DNA from: Aeromonas veronii
Lineage (GTDB): Bacteria > Pseudomonadota > Gammaproteobacteria > Enterobacterales > Aeromonadaceae
NCBI GenBank assembly: GCA_041319085.1
Contig: CP101033.1
Coordinates: 3,808,501-3,872,500, forward strand
Length of the DNA: 64,000 bases
Direction: 5' to 3'
Every line of letters starts with the position of its first letter. The first letter of the stretch is position 1. Shown here piece after piece: positions 51,650 through 60,806 of the stretch. The translations under genes and the position numbers were made by a program. The notes under the pieces are model-generated. The model did not search any database and had not been told where the DNA came from. It saw only the letters and a list, made by a program, of their open reading frames with translations.

Positions 51650-54600
51650 TTACATCATCTCCATGGTGGTCAGCAGCGGGGTCAGGTGTTCGCGGGCCAG
51701 CGCCTGCAACTGCCCCAGCACCTCGTCATCGAGTTCGGGGAAGCAGCGGGCGACGTAAACGTCTTGCCCCTCCCCATTGATCATCCAGCCGCCGTTGAAA
51801 CGGGTGAGGGCCGCCTTGTCGGCCGCCTCCGGCTTGTCGGAATCCTTCTCGATCGCCCTGAGCCAATCCCAGGCGGTGTTGGGGAAGAACGGCAGCGGCC
51901 GCTTCATCCCCTGCGCCCAGCACGCCACCAGCGCAGCCAGCTTGGGCCGCGCCTCGTCGGCAGCGAGTACAGGCAGGCGCAGACTCTGTTTGGCATCGAA
52001 CAACAGGGTGTCGCCGGGGGTGTCGCTGAGGGAGAGGCAGAGGTGCTGGATCCAGCCCAGCAGCAGATCCTTGCCGTTGAAGCTGCCGGGTTTGACCACC
52101 AGCAAGCGCCCCTTCTGGGTGTCGATCCACCCTTGCAGCTGGCCCTGAGTGAGAGAGATATCGATCTCCACCGCCTGCTTTTCTGACTCATTGGCAGCAA
52201 CCCATGGCCGCAGCCGATCCGCCAGCGTGCCCATCTCGGCATCCAGATCGTCCAGCAGCAGGCTGCCGAACCACCCTTGCGGCAACAGGCCGGTGAGCTG
52301 TAACCGCTCGCGCCGCGCCGCACTATCACCCTCAGCCAAGTGAGCACCGAGTAGCAGATCTTTCAGCTGATAATGTTGCAGGCCATCCAGTTCGAACGGC
52401 TCGCTATCCTCGATGTTGGCTTCGTTCAGCTCAAACCACACCTTGAGGCGGCGGTTAAGGAAATATTTGGTGGGCTGGCGATAGAAGCGCAGCAGCTCCG
52501 CCAGCTCCAGCCCCTGCTCCTTGCCCCATTCGGGGGGTAAAGGCAGCTCGCCGCTCTGGAAGTTGGCCGCGCCGCGCACCGGATTGAGAGCGGGCAGCCA
52601 GTCGGCGGCGTAGGTAAAGAGGCGCGAACCCGCCTCCGGGTAGAAGTAGTTGCGGCTGTAGGGGGTAAGCGGGTGCGCCACCATCAGGTGGTTGAGCAGC
52701 CGCTTGCCGGAGGTTTCGTCGTCGAGGCTCTCATCCCCCGCCAGCACAAAGCCCTGCCGCACATAGTCGATCAGCTCCGCCAGCAGTACCGAGGGCACCT
52801 TGTCGCTGTTGTCCTGCGCGCTGAAGCCCTGATAGCTGATATAGAGCCCCTGCTGGGCGCTGAGCAGCGCCTCGAGGAAGAGGTAGCGGTCATCATCACG
52901 ACGGGAGCGATCCCCGCGCCGCGACGCCACCGCCATCAGGTCGAACCCCATGGGAGCCAAGGTGCGCGGGTAGACGCCATCGTTCATGCCGAGCAGGCAG
53001 ACCTGCTTGAAGGGGATGGAGCGCATCGGCATCAGGGTGCAGAAGTTGACCTGACCGGCGAGGAAGCGCTGGCTGGAGCGGGACTCCCCCAGCACGCTGC
53101 CGAGGTAATCCTGCAGCAGGTCGGCGGTAATAGGCTGCTCGAAGCGGGCCTCGCCGAGCCGGGTCTGCCACTCGGCCAGCTGGCTGCGGATCAGCTGCAG
53201 CTGACGCTCTTCATCTTCGTCGGCCAGATAGAAGCGCTCCAGCAGCGCCAGCAGGCAGGCGTTCCACTCGGCCAGCGGCTGCGCCTGTTGCAGGCGGGGA
53301 AGAAACTCGGCCAGCGAATCGACGAACCAGGCGAGCTTGCCGAGCGCCAACCCCTGCTGACCCTCGATATCGGCATAAGGCAAAATACCCGCCACCGGCT
53401 CACCGTCGCCCATGGCAAAGCCGAGCAGCATGCGGCGCAGACCGAACAGCCAGCTGTTGCCGGACATGGGCGGCAGATCGAAACGGACGGGATAGCTGTC
53501 GTCCAGCCCCCAGCGGATACCTGTTTCCTGCACCCAGACCCGCAGCTGGTTGAACTCGTCGTCATCCAGCTCGAAGCGGCGTAGCACGGCGGGCACCTCG
53601 AGAATGGCGAGCAGCTCCCCTGCCCCGAAGCGGGCGTTGGGCAGCCTGAGCAGGGCGAGGAAGCTTTGCAGCAGCGGGCTCTCCTGACTCGCCGCCCGAT
53701 CCGAAACCGCAAACGGGATCTGGCCGCGCGCCCCAAACACCGCCTGAATATAGGGGCCGTAGCTATTCACATCCGGCATCATCACCACCACGTCTTTCGG
53801 GGTGAGGGTCGGGTCCTGCTCGAACAGCGCCAGCAGCCGGTCGTGCAGCACCTCGAGTTCGCGCATCGGGCCGTGGCAGGCGTGGATCTGCAAGGATCCT
53901 TCCGCCGAGCTGATGGGGCTCTTGTGCTGGCTGCTGTCGAGATCGAACTGACCGGCGCCTCGCTCGGCCAGCTCCAGCACATCCTTCTGGATGGCGCGCA
54001 GCAGGCTGACATTGCCCTTGCCATCCACCTCGTCGATATCGACGAAGGCCTCGATTTGCGGCACCTCCAGCTCCATCAGCTGATGCAGGTAGTCGCGCCC
54101 CAGCTTGCCCATGGAGGCGAGCAGCGGGTTGGCGGGGCCTTGCAAGGTCTCGATATCGGTACCGGGTTTGAGCTTGTTTTCGAGGCGCGCCAACGTCTTG
54201 CGATCCAGCAGATCCCCCCAGTAGTAGCGGCAGGGGTTGGTGACGAACAGGTGCACCTCCACCTCCGACCGGCTGCCGAGGGCCAGCAGCGCCTCCACAT
54301 AGCGCGGCGGCAGCGCCGAGATGCCGAACACGAATACCCGCTGCGGCAGCTTGCCCGGCAGATCGGCGGTACGCTCCAGCTCGTGGATAAACTCCTCGTA
54401 GAGGTTGGCACGGTGGTAGCCACTCGGAGAGAGCGCCAGGGTGCGGGCCACCAGCTCGCGCCACAGCTCGGGCTGCCAATCCTGACCGCTCACCCCGGCC
54501 AGTTCGAGCCCCAGCCCTTCCCCCTCTTCCCAACGGGCGATCCAGTCCGGCCGGTAGACCAGATACTGGTCAAAGAGATCCGCTACCTTCTGGCAGAGCT

Positions 54601-55000
54601 GCCACAGCCGCACTTGCTCGGGATCCCGGGCTGGATCCTCGTCCCCTCCGCCGCCCAGATAGGCGGCGAGCGGGGCAAAGGCGGGGCGATCCAGCAAGGC
54701 AGGCAAAATGGTCATCAGCTGCCAGCTCATGGAGCCCTTGTTGTAGGGGCTTATGCGAGGCACGTCCGCCAGTACCTGGGTGAACATCTCCCAGATAAAG
54801 CTGGCGGGCAGCGGGAAGTCGATATTGGCGGCGATGCCGAAGGCCTTAGCCAGCTCCAGCTTGAGCCACTGGGCCATGCCCGGGCTCTGCACCAGAATTT
54901 GCTCCCGATCGAAGGGGTGAGAGAGGGGCGCCTGCCGGATGCGGCTCACCAGCAGCTCTTTGAGCAGATCCAGCTGATTGGAGTGGTAGAGGGTAAACAT
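51650..55000 (-). CDS. recC: Exodeoxyribonuclease V gamma subunit RecC
   Basis: RecC recognises Chi and splits the strands in RecBCD. The 1116-aa length matches the family (1122 in E. coli). It begins MFTLYHSNQLDLLKELLVSRI, with the conserved ILVQSPGMAQWLKLELAKAFGIAANIDFPLPASFIWEMF and later VCLLGMNDGVYPRTLAPMGFDLMA. The ATG at 55000 is chosen over a TTG two codons earlier. The gene order recC-recB-recD without an intervening ptrA differs from E. coli. Confidence 0.95.
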   Translation of the reverse strand: MFTLYHSNQLDLLKELLVSRIRQAPLSHPFDREQILVQSPGMAQWLKLELAKAFGIAANIDFPLPASFIWEMFTQVLADVPRISPYNKGSMSWQLMTILPALLDRPAFAPLAAYLGGGGDEDPARDPEQVRLWQLCQKVADLFDQYLVYRPDWIARWEEGEGLGLELAGVSGQDWQPELWRELVARTLALSPSGYHRANLYEEFIHELERTADLPGKLPQRVFVFGISALPPRYVEALLALGSRSEVEVHLFVTNPCRYYWGDLLDRKTLARLENKLKPGTDIETLQGPANPLLASMGKLGRDYLHQLMELEVPQIEAFVDIDEVDGKGNVSLLRAIQKDVLELAERGAGQFDLDSSQHKSPISSAEGSLQIHACHGPMRELEVLHDRLLALFEQDPTLTPKDVVVMMPDVNSYGPYIQAVFGARGQIPFAVSDRAASQESPLLQSFLALLRLPNARFGAGELLAILEVPAVLRRFELDDDEFNQLRVWVQETGIRWGLDDSYPVRFDLPPMSGNSWLFGLRRMLLGFAMGDGEPVAGILPYADIEGQQGLALGKLAWFVDSLAEFLPRLQQAQPLAEWNACLLALLERFYLADEDEERQLQLIRSQLAEWQTRLGEARFEQPITADLLQDYLGSVLGESRSSQRFLAGQVNFCTLMPMRSIPFKQVCLLGMNDGVYPRTLAPMGFDLMAVASRRGDRSRRDDDRYLFLEALLSAQQGLYISYQGFSAQDNSDKVPSVLLAELIDYVRQGFVLAGDESLDDETSGKRLLNHLMVAHPLTPYSRNYFYPEAGSRLFTYAADWLPALNPVRGAANFQSGELPLPPEWGKEQGLELAELLRFYRQPTKYFLNRRLKVWFELNEANIEDSEPFELDGLQHYQLKDLLLGAHLAEGDSAARRERLQLTGLLPQGWFGSLLLDDLDAEMGTLADRLRPWVAANESEKQAVEIDISLTQGQLQGWIDTQKGRLLVVKPGSFNGKDLLLGWIQHLCLSLSDTPGDTLLFDAKQSLRLPVLAADEARPKLAALVACWAQGMKRPLPFFPNTAWDWLRAIEKDSDKPEAADKAALTRFNGGWMINGEGQDVYVARCFPELDDEVLGQLQALAREHLTPLLTTMEMM

Positions 55001-55197
55001 GAGCAATTCCCGCCTGTGGATGAGAGGGGGCGAGGGAAAAGGCGAACCATTTCCGTCACTTCATAAGAGAGGGAATTGTCGGGGATCGGGGGATAAGATG
55101 CAAAAGGCGCTTGCGGCCAGTGACAGGCAAGAGGCGGAATCATGAGGGGCGCCGCAGATTTGGCCCGTCGCCTCACCGATCCGGAAAACGCAGACAG

Positions 55198-55223
55198 AAA
55201 AAAGCCGGTGCTGTTGCACCGGC
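55198..55223 (-). terminator. Terminator of the DoxX gene
   Basis: A perfect 8-bp stem GCCGGTGC / GCACCGGC with a TGTT loop is followed on the minus strand by six T residues. Confidence 0.9.
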
Positions 55224-55256
55224 CAAAAGGCTTGGAAAACTTGACTCTTCAGGGCA

Positions 55257-55649
55257 TTACCAGTTTTTGCCGAGACGGGCATCCACACTGAAAGCCCCTG
55301 CTCCGGCCGCCGCCAGCGCCAGGAAACCACCAGCCACGGAGACGTTCTTCATAAACATCAGCATCTGCATCTGTTCGGCAGGCTGATAGTGGAAAATAAA
55401 GGCGGCCATCAGGGTGAAACCGGCCATCAGCACGGAGAGGCTGCGGGTAAAGAGACCCAGCATGATGGCGAGGCCACCGCCCAGCTCAAGCAGGATCACC
55501 AGCGGCAGGATAACGCCCGGCACGCCCATCGCTTCCATATAACCCTGAGTACCGGCGTAACCGCCGATCTTGCCCCAGCCCGCCATTACGAACATCAGCG
55601 CCAGCAGTACACGACCCGCCAGCAGTGCCAAATCTTTCATCTTGTCCAT
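55257..55649 (-). CDS. DoxX-family membrane protein
   Basis: The 130-aa protein has four hydrophobic segments and the DoxX pattern LLAGRVLLALMFVMAGWGKIGGYAGTQGYMEAMGVPG followed by VILLELGGGLAIMLGLFTR. DoxX proteins in this setting (E. coli YqjF) respond to aromatic or quinone-type stress through YhaJ. GAGGAAT precedes the ATG. It is 39 bp after the pirin gene and on the same strand, and the YhaJ-like regulator lies just upstream of that pair. Confidence 0.88.
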   Translation of the reverse strand: MDKMKDLALLAGRVLLALMFVMAGWGKIGGYAGTQGYMEAMGVPGVILPLVILLELGGGLAIMLGLFTRSLSVLMAGFTLMAAFIFHYQPAEQMQMLMFMKNVSVAGGFLALAAAGAGAFSVDARLGKNW

Positions 55650-55688
55650 GTCATATTCCTCATTGGTGTCACATTACCGCTGACTGCT

Positions 55689-56375
55689 TCAGGGTAGGTC
55701 AAATAACAGGGCTTGGCTGGCACTGGTCGCAACCAGCTCCCATCGGTATTCATCACGACTGAGTACCCCGTCGCCGGGTCGGGCAGCCAGACCGTTGGCG
55801 GTCAACTCCCCTGAAATCATCTGCAGGTAGCCGTGTCGGCCAGCCAGTGCCCACTCGAGCGTCTCGCCCGGTGCCAGCTCCAGCCGCCATACGCGGGCCT
55901 GTTGGCGGATCCGCAGCGATCCCGCCTCGCCATCCGGTGACGCCACCAGCGTCATGCCCGGTCTGGACTCGATCTTCTTCTGCTGATATCCGGGTGGCGT
56001 GCCGAACTCGTTCGGCTCGATCCAGATCTGCAACAGGGAGAGCGGATCCGTCTGCGAGGGGTTGTACTCGCTGTGGCGGATCCCGCTGCCTGCGCTCATC
56101 AGCTGGAAATCCCCAGCCGGGATCTGCTCGGCATGGCCGAGGCTGTCCTTGTGCTCTATGGTGCCTCGCAGCACGCAGGTGAGGATCTCCATATTGGCGT
56201 GAGGGTGAGTGGCGAATCCGCCACCCGGCGCAACCAGATCCTGATTGATCACCCGCAGCACCGAGTGTCCCATCCACTCAGGGTCATAGTAGTGACCGAA
56301 GGAGAAACTGTGGCGCGCGTCCAGCCAGCCAAAGTTGGCCTTGCCCCGCGCTTCTGCGGCTCTCAATTGCATCAT
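55689..56375 (-). CDS. Pirin-family bicupin protein
   Basis: The 228-aa protein has the pirin N-terminal cupin: ARHSFSFGHYYDPEWMGHSVLRVINQDLVAPGGGFATHPHANMEILTCVLRGTIEHKDSLG, with the metal-binding residues of HPHANME and later E/H. The second cupin half is degenerate. Some members (YhhW) are quercetinases; E. coli YhaK, next to yhaJ, is a redox-sensitive pirin. GAGGAG precedes the ATG. Confidence 0.9.
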   Translation of the reverse strand: MMQLRAAEARGKANFGWLDARHSFSFGHYYDPEWMGHSVLRVINQDLVAPGGGFATHPHANMEILTCVLRGTIEHKDSLGHAEQIPAGDFQLMSAGSGIRHSEYNPSQTDPLSLLQIWIEPNEFGTPPGYQQKKIESRPGMTLVASPDGEAGSLRIRQQARVWRLELAPGETLEWALAGRHGYLQMISGELTANGLAARPGDGVLSRDEYRWELVATSASQALLFDLP

Positions 56376-56405
56376 GGTCTGCTCCTCATCTATCCGGGGT
56401 TCGAC

Positions 56406-56732
56406 TTAGCGGTCTTTGCCACTACCGATGCCGAACGGAATGCGATATTCGCTGCTCTGGCCAGCCAGGCTGACGGTCAGGTTGCCATGGGTACGGCTCG
56501 GGATCTGCACCTGCTGGGTGCCAGTCAGGTTGGCGTGGACTGATGCCAGCAGATCGCCAGACTCGTCGCGCACTTCCAGCGTCGGATTGGCTTTGCCATC
56601 CAGTGCGGCAGTGGCGTTCCAGTTCACAAACAACACGCCCGGAGTGGCGTTGAAGTCTGCCGGTACGGCAGCCTGGGCGAAACCTGTGGTCATCAGGCCT
56701 GCAACGGCCAGCATCTTGATTACGTTTTTCAT
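56406..56732 (-). CDS. Small secreted protein of unknown function
   Basis: The 108-aa product has a signal peptide (MKNVIKMLAVAGLMTTGFAQAA) and a small beta-rich mature domain (VPADFNATPGVLFVNWNATAALDGKANPTLEVRDESGDLLASVHANL). No family was recognised. It lies at the head of the pirin-DoxX transcription direction and next to the LysR promoter region, so it may belong to the same response. The ATG at 56732 has GAGTGA upstream. Confidence 0.65.
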   Translation of the reverse strand: MKNVIKMLAVAGLMTTGFAQAAVPADFNATPGVLFVNWNATAALDGKANPTLEVRDESGDLLASVHANLTGTQQVQIPSRTHGNLTVSLAGQSSEYRIPFGIGSGKDR

Positions 56733-56996
56733 GTTCACTCACTCTCTTGTTTTATATGTCATTGCCAAGGCCTTTTCGGCCAGAATCAATGCATCCATGC
56801 AAGAGGTTATTCAAATAGTGTGTTGTTCTTTCACCGACGTCAGACAGACCGATTGGGTGTGTCACAGTGCGGAACTACCCGCATATTTGGCCGCTCGACG
56901 TTCCTGCCGAAGCGTTGATTGAATATTAAAGTCACTTGGCCTAACTTGTTAGCGAGATAAACTGGCAAACATATTCAAAAAAATTGAAGGTTAGAA
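56733..56996. promoter_or_regulatory. Divergent control region of the YhaJ-like regulator
   Basis: 264 bp between divergent starts, AT-rich near 56740-56830 and 56920-56990, the natural place for LysR-type T-N11-A sites. No exact operator was fixed. Confidence 0.45.
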
Positions 56997-57914
56997 ATGG
57001 CCAAGGAATCGAATAAGGAACGGGCGCTGACGCTGGAAGCCATCCGGGTGCTGGACGCCATCGACCGCCGCGGCAGCTTTGCGGCGGCGGCCGACGAGCT
57101 GGGCAAGGTGCCCTCGGCATTGAGCTATACGGTGCAGAAGCTGGAGGACGAATTGGATGCCATGCTGTTTGACCGCAGCGGCCACCGCACCAAGTTCACC
57201 CCGGCAGGACGCATGCTGCTGGAGCGCGGCCGGGTGCTGCTGGAGGCAGCCGAACATCTGGTAGGCGAAACCCGGGCGCTGGCCCGTGGCTGGGAGACCG
57301 ACATCACAGTCGCCGTCGATGCGCTGGTCCCGGTGCAGGCCCTCTACCCCTTGGTGGAGAAGCTGGCTGAGCAGACCGATACCCGACTGCGGCTGCGGGC
57401 CGAGGTACTGGCGGGCAGCTGGGAGTGTCTGGAAGATGGCCGTGCCGACCTGCTGATCTCCACCATCAACCCGGACATCATGATGACCGGCATCAAGCAT
57501 CAGGTGATTAAGGAAGAGGTGATGCTCTACGTCGCCCATCCCGATCATCCGCTGCATCAGGAGCCGGAGCCGCTGGCCGACGAAACCCTGCGCCGCTACC
57601 GCGCCATCGCGGTGGCCGATTCGGCGCTGCGCAAACCGGTACTCACCTATCGCCTGCTGGACAAGCAGCCGCGCCTCACCGTCAGCACCATGACGGAGAA
57701 ACGCGATGCCCTGCTGGCGGGGATTGGGGTCGGCACCATGCCGCAAAGCTGGATTGAGGAGGACATCCGGGCCGGACGGCTCAAGGTGATCAGCCCCGAA
57801 TATCGTCATCAGTTGCAGGTGGTGCTGGCCTGGCGGCGCGATACCATGGGCAAGGCCAAAAGCTGGCTGGTACGCGAGATCCCCAAGTTGTTTCAAAATA
57901 GTGGCAGCGAATGA
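56997..57914 (+). CDS. yhaJ: YhaJ-like LysR-type regulator
   Basis: The 305-aa protein has a LysR helix-turn-helix (LTLEAIRVLDAIDRRGSFAAAADELGKVPSALSYTVQKLEDELDAMLFDRSGHRTKFTPAGRMLLERGRVLLEAAE) and an effector domain closely following the E. coli YhaJ pattern (ARGWETDITVAVDALVP, VLAGSWECLEDGRADLLIS, YVAHPDHPLHQEPEPLADE, KQPRLTVSTM). YhaJ in E. coli senses quinone-like breakdown products and activates yqjF (DoxX) and yhaK (pirin). Here both such genes lie on the other side of the shared region, which supports the same circuit. Confidence 0.85.
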   Translation: MAKESNKERALTLEAIRVLDAIDRRGSFAAAADELGKVPSALSYTVQKLEDELDAMLFDRSGHRTKFTPAGRMLLERGRVLLEAAEHLVGETRALARGWETDITVAVDALVPVQALYPLVEKLAEQTDTRLRLRAEVLAGSWECLEDGRADLLISTINPDIMMTGIKHQVIKEEVMLYVAHPDHPLHQEPEPLADETLRRYRAIAVADSALRKPVLTYRLLDKQPRLTVSTMTEKRDALLAGIGVGTMPQSWIEEDIRAGRLKVISPEYRHQLQVVLAWRRDTMGKAKSWLVREIPKLFQNSGSE

Positions 57915-57950
57915 GCATCGCGTTGCCAGCGCCATTCGCCATAACAAAAA

Positions 57951-57975
57951 GAGGGGGAGCAACATGCTCCCCCTC
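57951..57975 (-). terminator. Hairpin GAGGGGGAGC, copy 1 (terminator on the minus strand)
   Basis: The stem GAGGGGGAGC / GCTCCCCCTC with an AACAT loop is followed on the minus strand by TTTTTGTT, so it can end leftward transcripts. A second identical hairpin lies at 58073-58097. Confidence 0.75.
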
Positions 57976-58072
57976 AGACTATTGAAAAACCCCCTAATTT
58001 CAGAAAAACAGGGTTTTCTCATCAAGTAAAATCAATGCGTTACGATGACGATTTTGGCTTTGTCAGCAATCT

Positions 58073-58097
58073 GAGGGGGAGCAACATGCTCCCCCTC
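58073..58097. terminator. Hairpin GAGGGGGAGC, copy 2
   Basis: The same 25-base palindrome as at 57951, 122 bp away, without a T run on either side. It lies 33 bp past the Met/His-rich protein gene. Confidence 0.6.
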
Positions 58098-58129
58098 TCT
58101 CATCTTCGGCACACCTTGTCAGGTATGAC

Positions 58130-58480
58130 TTACTGGTTCGCTTCGGCGAACTGCTTCATCGCTTCGGCGTGCTTGGTCATGCCGGTGGCACGCTCGTTGA
58201 GGTTCTTGATGAACTCCGCCTTCTTGGCCGGATCTTCAATGCGGTCATAACGTTTTTGCAGGTTGGCCTGGATCTGCTCCGGGGTCATGTTCTGCATACG
58301 GGCCATCTTGTCGTGGCGACCACCGTGGTGTTTGCCACCCATCATGCCGCCGCCGTCCATCGGGCAATCCACCATGGCACCGGGCTGGCCGGTAGGTGTG
58401 GCTTCGCTAGCAGCATAAGCGCCCAGCGGCAGGCCAAGGATCAGGGTGGCGGTCAGCAGGGTTTTGGTCAGCTTTTTCAT
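58130..58480 (-). CDS. Met/His-rich small periplasmic protein (Spy/CpxP-like)
   Basis: The 116-aa product has a signal peptide (MKKLTKTLLTATLILGLPLGAYAASE). A metal-ligand-rich stretch with CPMDGGGMMGGKHHGGRHDKMARM (Cys, Met, His) follows. The rest is helical (MTPEQIQANLQKRYDRIEDPAKKAEFIKNLNERATGMTKHAEAMKQFAE), resembling Spy/CpxP-type periplasmic chaperones with their TPEQ motif. It is divergent from a two-component system, which suggests it is a regulated target, as with CpxP and CpxAR. Metal binding is an inference. Confidence 0.75.
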   Translation of the reverse strand: MKKLTKTLLTATLILGLPLGAYAASEATPTGQPGAMVDCPMDGGGMMGGKHHGGRHDKMARMQNMTPEQIQANLQKRYDRIEDPAKKAEFIKNLNERATGMTKHAEAMKQFAEANQ

Positions 58481-58679
58481 GGTCTATCTCCTGTAGGGAT
58501 GATTCTGGTTCGGCGCTCTTGCCTTGCCCTCAAGTAAACACCCTATCGGTGTCTGAACTTTGCCAGCATCGCCCTTTTTTGTAGCAGAGTGTGGCATCGT
58601 GCGGATCTGGCACACTTTGACACAAACCGCCGGACGGATTTTCGTATACTCGTGCCAACGCCAAGCAGGGGAGGTATTC

Positions 58680-59402
58680 ATGAACCAGGGCAACACCCAC
58701 ATTCTGGTGGTCGACGACCACAGCGAGATCCGCGATCTCTTGAAGCGCTTTCTGGAACAGCATGGCCTGCGGGTCAGCTGCGCCCGGGATGGCAAGGAGA
58801 TGAAGCGACTGCTGGAGGAGCGGGAGTTCGACCTGCTGGTGCTGGATCTGATGATGCCGGGTGAAGATGGCCTGACCCTCTGCCGCGAGCTGCGGGTCAA
58901 ATCGAACCTGCCCATCATCATGCTCACTGCCATGGGGGAAGAGACCGACCGCATCATCGGGCTGGAGATGGGGGCCGACGACTATCTGGCCAAGCCCTTC
59001 AACCCGCGCGAGCTGCTGGCCCGCATCAAGGCGGTGATGCGCCGCACCCAGGCCGAGACCCCGCCCGCTGCCGAGACCCTGACCCGTGATCTGCGCTTCG
59101 ATCGCTGGCTGCTCGACGTCAATCGCCGGGAGCTGGTCGATGAGGATGGGGTGGGCCTGAGCCTCTCCACCGCCGAGTTCGATCTGCTCAAGGTGTTTCT
59201 GGAACGACCACAGCGGGTGCTGAGCCGGGATCAACTGCTGGACTTGGCCCGTGGCCGCGAGGCGGTGGCCTTCGATCGCGCCATCGATACCCTGGTGAGC
59301 CGCCTGCGCCGCAAGCTGGAGCGGGATCCCAAGAATCCGGAGCTGATCAAGACCATCTGGGGTGGTGGCTATATGTTCTCCGCCGACGTGACGCAGGTTT
59401 AA
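58680..59402 (+). CDS. OmpR-family response regulator
   Basis: The 240-aa protein has a receiver domain with ILVVDDHSEI, phosphoacceptor Asp 56 in LLVLDLMMPGEDG, and KPFNPREL, followed by an OmpR winged helix (LSLSTAEFDLLKVFLERPQRVLSRDQLLDLARGREAVAFDRAIDTLVSRLRRKL). GGGGAGG precedes the ATG at 58680; the open frame further upstream to 58560 is not used. It pairs with the histidine kinase 3 bp downstream. Confidence 0.93.
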   Translation: MNQGNTHILVVDDHSEIRDLLKRFLEQHGLRVSCARDGKEMKRLLEEREFDLLVLDLMMPGEDGLTLCRELRVKSNLPIIMLTAMGEETDRIIGLEMGADDYLAKPFNPRELLARIKAVMRRTQAETPPAAETLTRDLRFDRWLLDVNRRELVDEDGVGLSLSTAEFDLLKVFLERPQRVLSRDQLLDLARGREAVAFDRAIDTLVSRLRRKLERDPKNPELIKTIWGGGYMFSADVTQV

Positions 59403-59405
59403 GCA

Positions 59406-60797
59406 GTGGGCACCTTGCGACGACTGTGGGCACGGATGTGGCCCAAGGGGCTGACCGGCCAAATCATTCTGGTGGCGCTGGCGGGGTTGATCCTGATCCA
59501 GCTGCTCAGCATCCAGATCTACCGCACGGATCGGGAGGAGGCGCTCGGCTTCGTCAACAGCCGCAACGCCATGCAGCGGATCATCTCTGTGGTCAGGCTA
59601 CTCTCCCTCTCGCCTCCGTCCCTCTATGATGAGATCCTCAAGGCGAGCCGCAGTGAGACCCTGCTGCTGCGCCTCTCAGACGAGCCACTGCAACCGGACA
59701 ACCGCAGCCCCCGCTTCGAGCAACTGGTGCGCTCGCGCCTCAACTATCCCCCCGGCCTCGCCGTCGAGATCAGCGCCGAACTGAAAGAGGATATCCAACG
59801 CAACAAGGCGTGGGAGCATCACGCCCGCATGATGCGGGATCGCAAGGGACCGCCCCCGCCACGGGATATGCGGCTCTATGGCTCCATTGAACTGCCTCAG
59901 GGGGGCTGGCTGCAGTTCAGCTCGCTGGTCGACAAGGAGGCGGGCAGCTGGTCGTGGCAGACCACCCTCAACCTGATGCTGGTCGCCAGTCTGGTGATCG
60001 GGCTGATGGTACTGCTGTTTCGCCGTGCCACCCGCCCGCTCAAGCAGCTGGCAGGCAATGCGGAGCGGCTCGGACGGGGCGAGGATATCGAGCCCTTGAA
60101 AGAGGAGGGTCCGACCGAGATCCGCGAATCGATTCAGGCCTTCAACCGGATGCACACCCGGCTCGACCGCTTCGTGCAGGACAGAACCCGGATGCTGGCG
60201 GCCATCTCCCACGATCTGCGCACCCCCATCACCAGCCTGCGGCTGCGCACCGAGTTTCTGGCCGATGGCGAGGACAAGGAGCGCATCCAGCAGACCCTGC
60301 AACAGATGGAGCAGATGCTCGCGGCGACCCTCAGCTTTGCTCGCGAGGAGGGGCAGCAGGAGGCTACCCGCGAGCTGGATCTGGTCAGCCTGCTGGTCAG
60401 CCTGTGCGATGACTACGCCGATACCGGCCAGCCGGTCACCTGTCTGGCGGAGGGCAAAGAGGTCTACGCCTGCCGGGCCAACACCCTGCGCCGGGTACTG
60501 CAGAACCTGATCGGCAACGCCATCAAATATGCCGGCAGCGCCGAAGTGTCGCTGGAACGCTGCAAGGAAGAGCTGTTGATCCGGGTTTGCGACAACGGCC
60601 CGGGGATCGATCCGGCACGGCTGGAGGATGTGTTCAAACCCTTCGTGCGGCTGGACGAGGCGCGCAACACCGAGTCGGGCAGCGTCGGGCTGGGGCTCTC
60701 CATCGCTCGCACTCTGGTCCATCAACACGGCGGCGAGCTGACCCTGCTCAACCGGCCTGAAGGCGGATTGGAGGCAAAAATCAGCCTGCCGCTGTAA
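59406..60797 (+). CDS. Sensor histidine kinase
   Basis: The 463-aa protein has a transmembrane segment at about 18-36, a periplasmic sensor of about 130 residues without a recognised fold, and a second membrane segment at about 185-203. A HAMP region (RRATRPLKQLAGNAERLGRGEDIEPL) precedes the H-box AAISHDLRTPITSLRLR (His about 269), N-box LIGNAIKYA, and the DNGPGIDP and GLGLSIARTL motifs. It begins with GTG 3 bp after the response regulator. Stimulus unknown; the Met/His-rich neighbour hints at envelope or metal stress. Confidence 0.9.
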   Translation: MGTLRRLWARMWPKGLTGQIILVALAGLILIQLLSIQIYRTDREEALGFVNSRNAMQRIISVVRLLSLSPPSLYDEILKASRSETLLLRLSDEPLQPDNRSPRFEQLVRSRLNYPPGLAVEISAELKEDIQRNKAWEHHARMMRDRKGPPPPRDMRLYGSIELPQGGWLQFSSLVDKEAGSWSWQTTLNLMLVASLVIGLMVLLFRRATRPLKQLAGNAERLGRGEDIEPLKEEGPTEIRESIQAFNRMHTRLDRFVQDRTRMLAAISHDLRTPITSLRLRTEFLADGEDKERIQQTLQQMEQMLAATLSFAREEGQQEATRELDLVSLLVSLCDDYADTGQPVTCLAEGKEVYACRANTLRRVLQNLIGNAIKYAGSAEVSLERCKEELLIRVCDNGPGIDPARLEDVFKPFVRLDEARNTESGSVGLGLSIARTLVHQHGGELTLLNRPEGGLEAKISLPL

Positions 60798-60806
60798 GTA
60801 GTCCCT

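Noticed and set aside
53666..55066. 466-codon plus-strand frame
   Set aside because: Antisense to recC.
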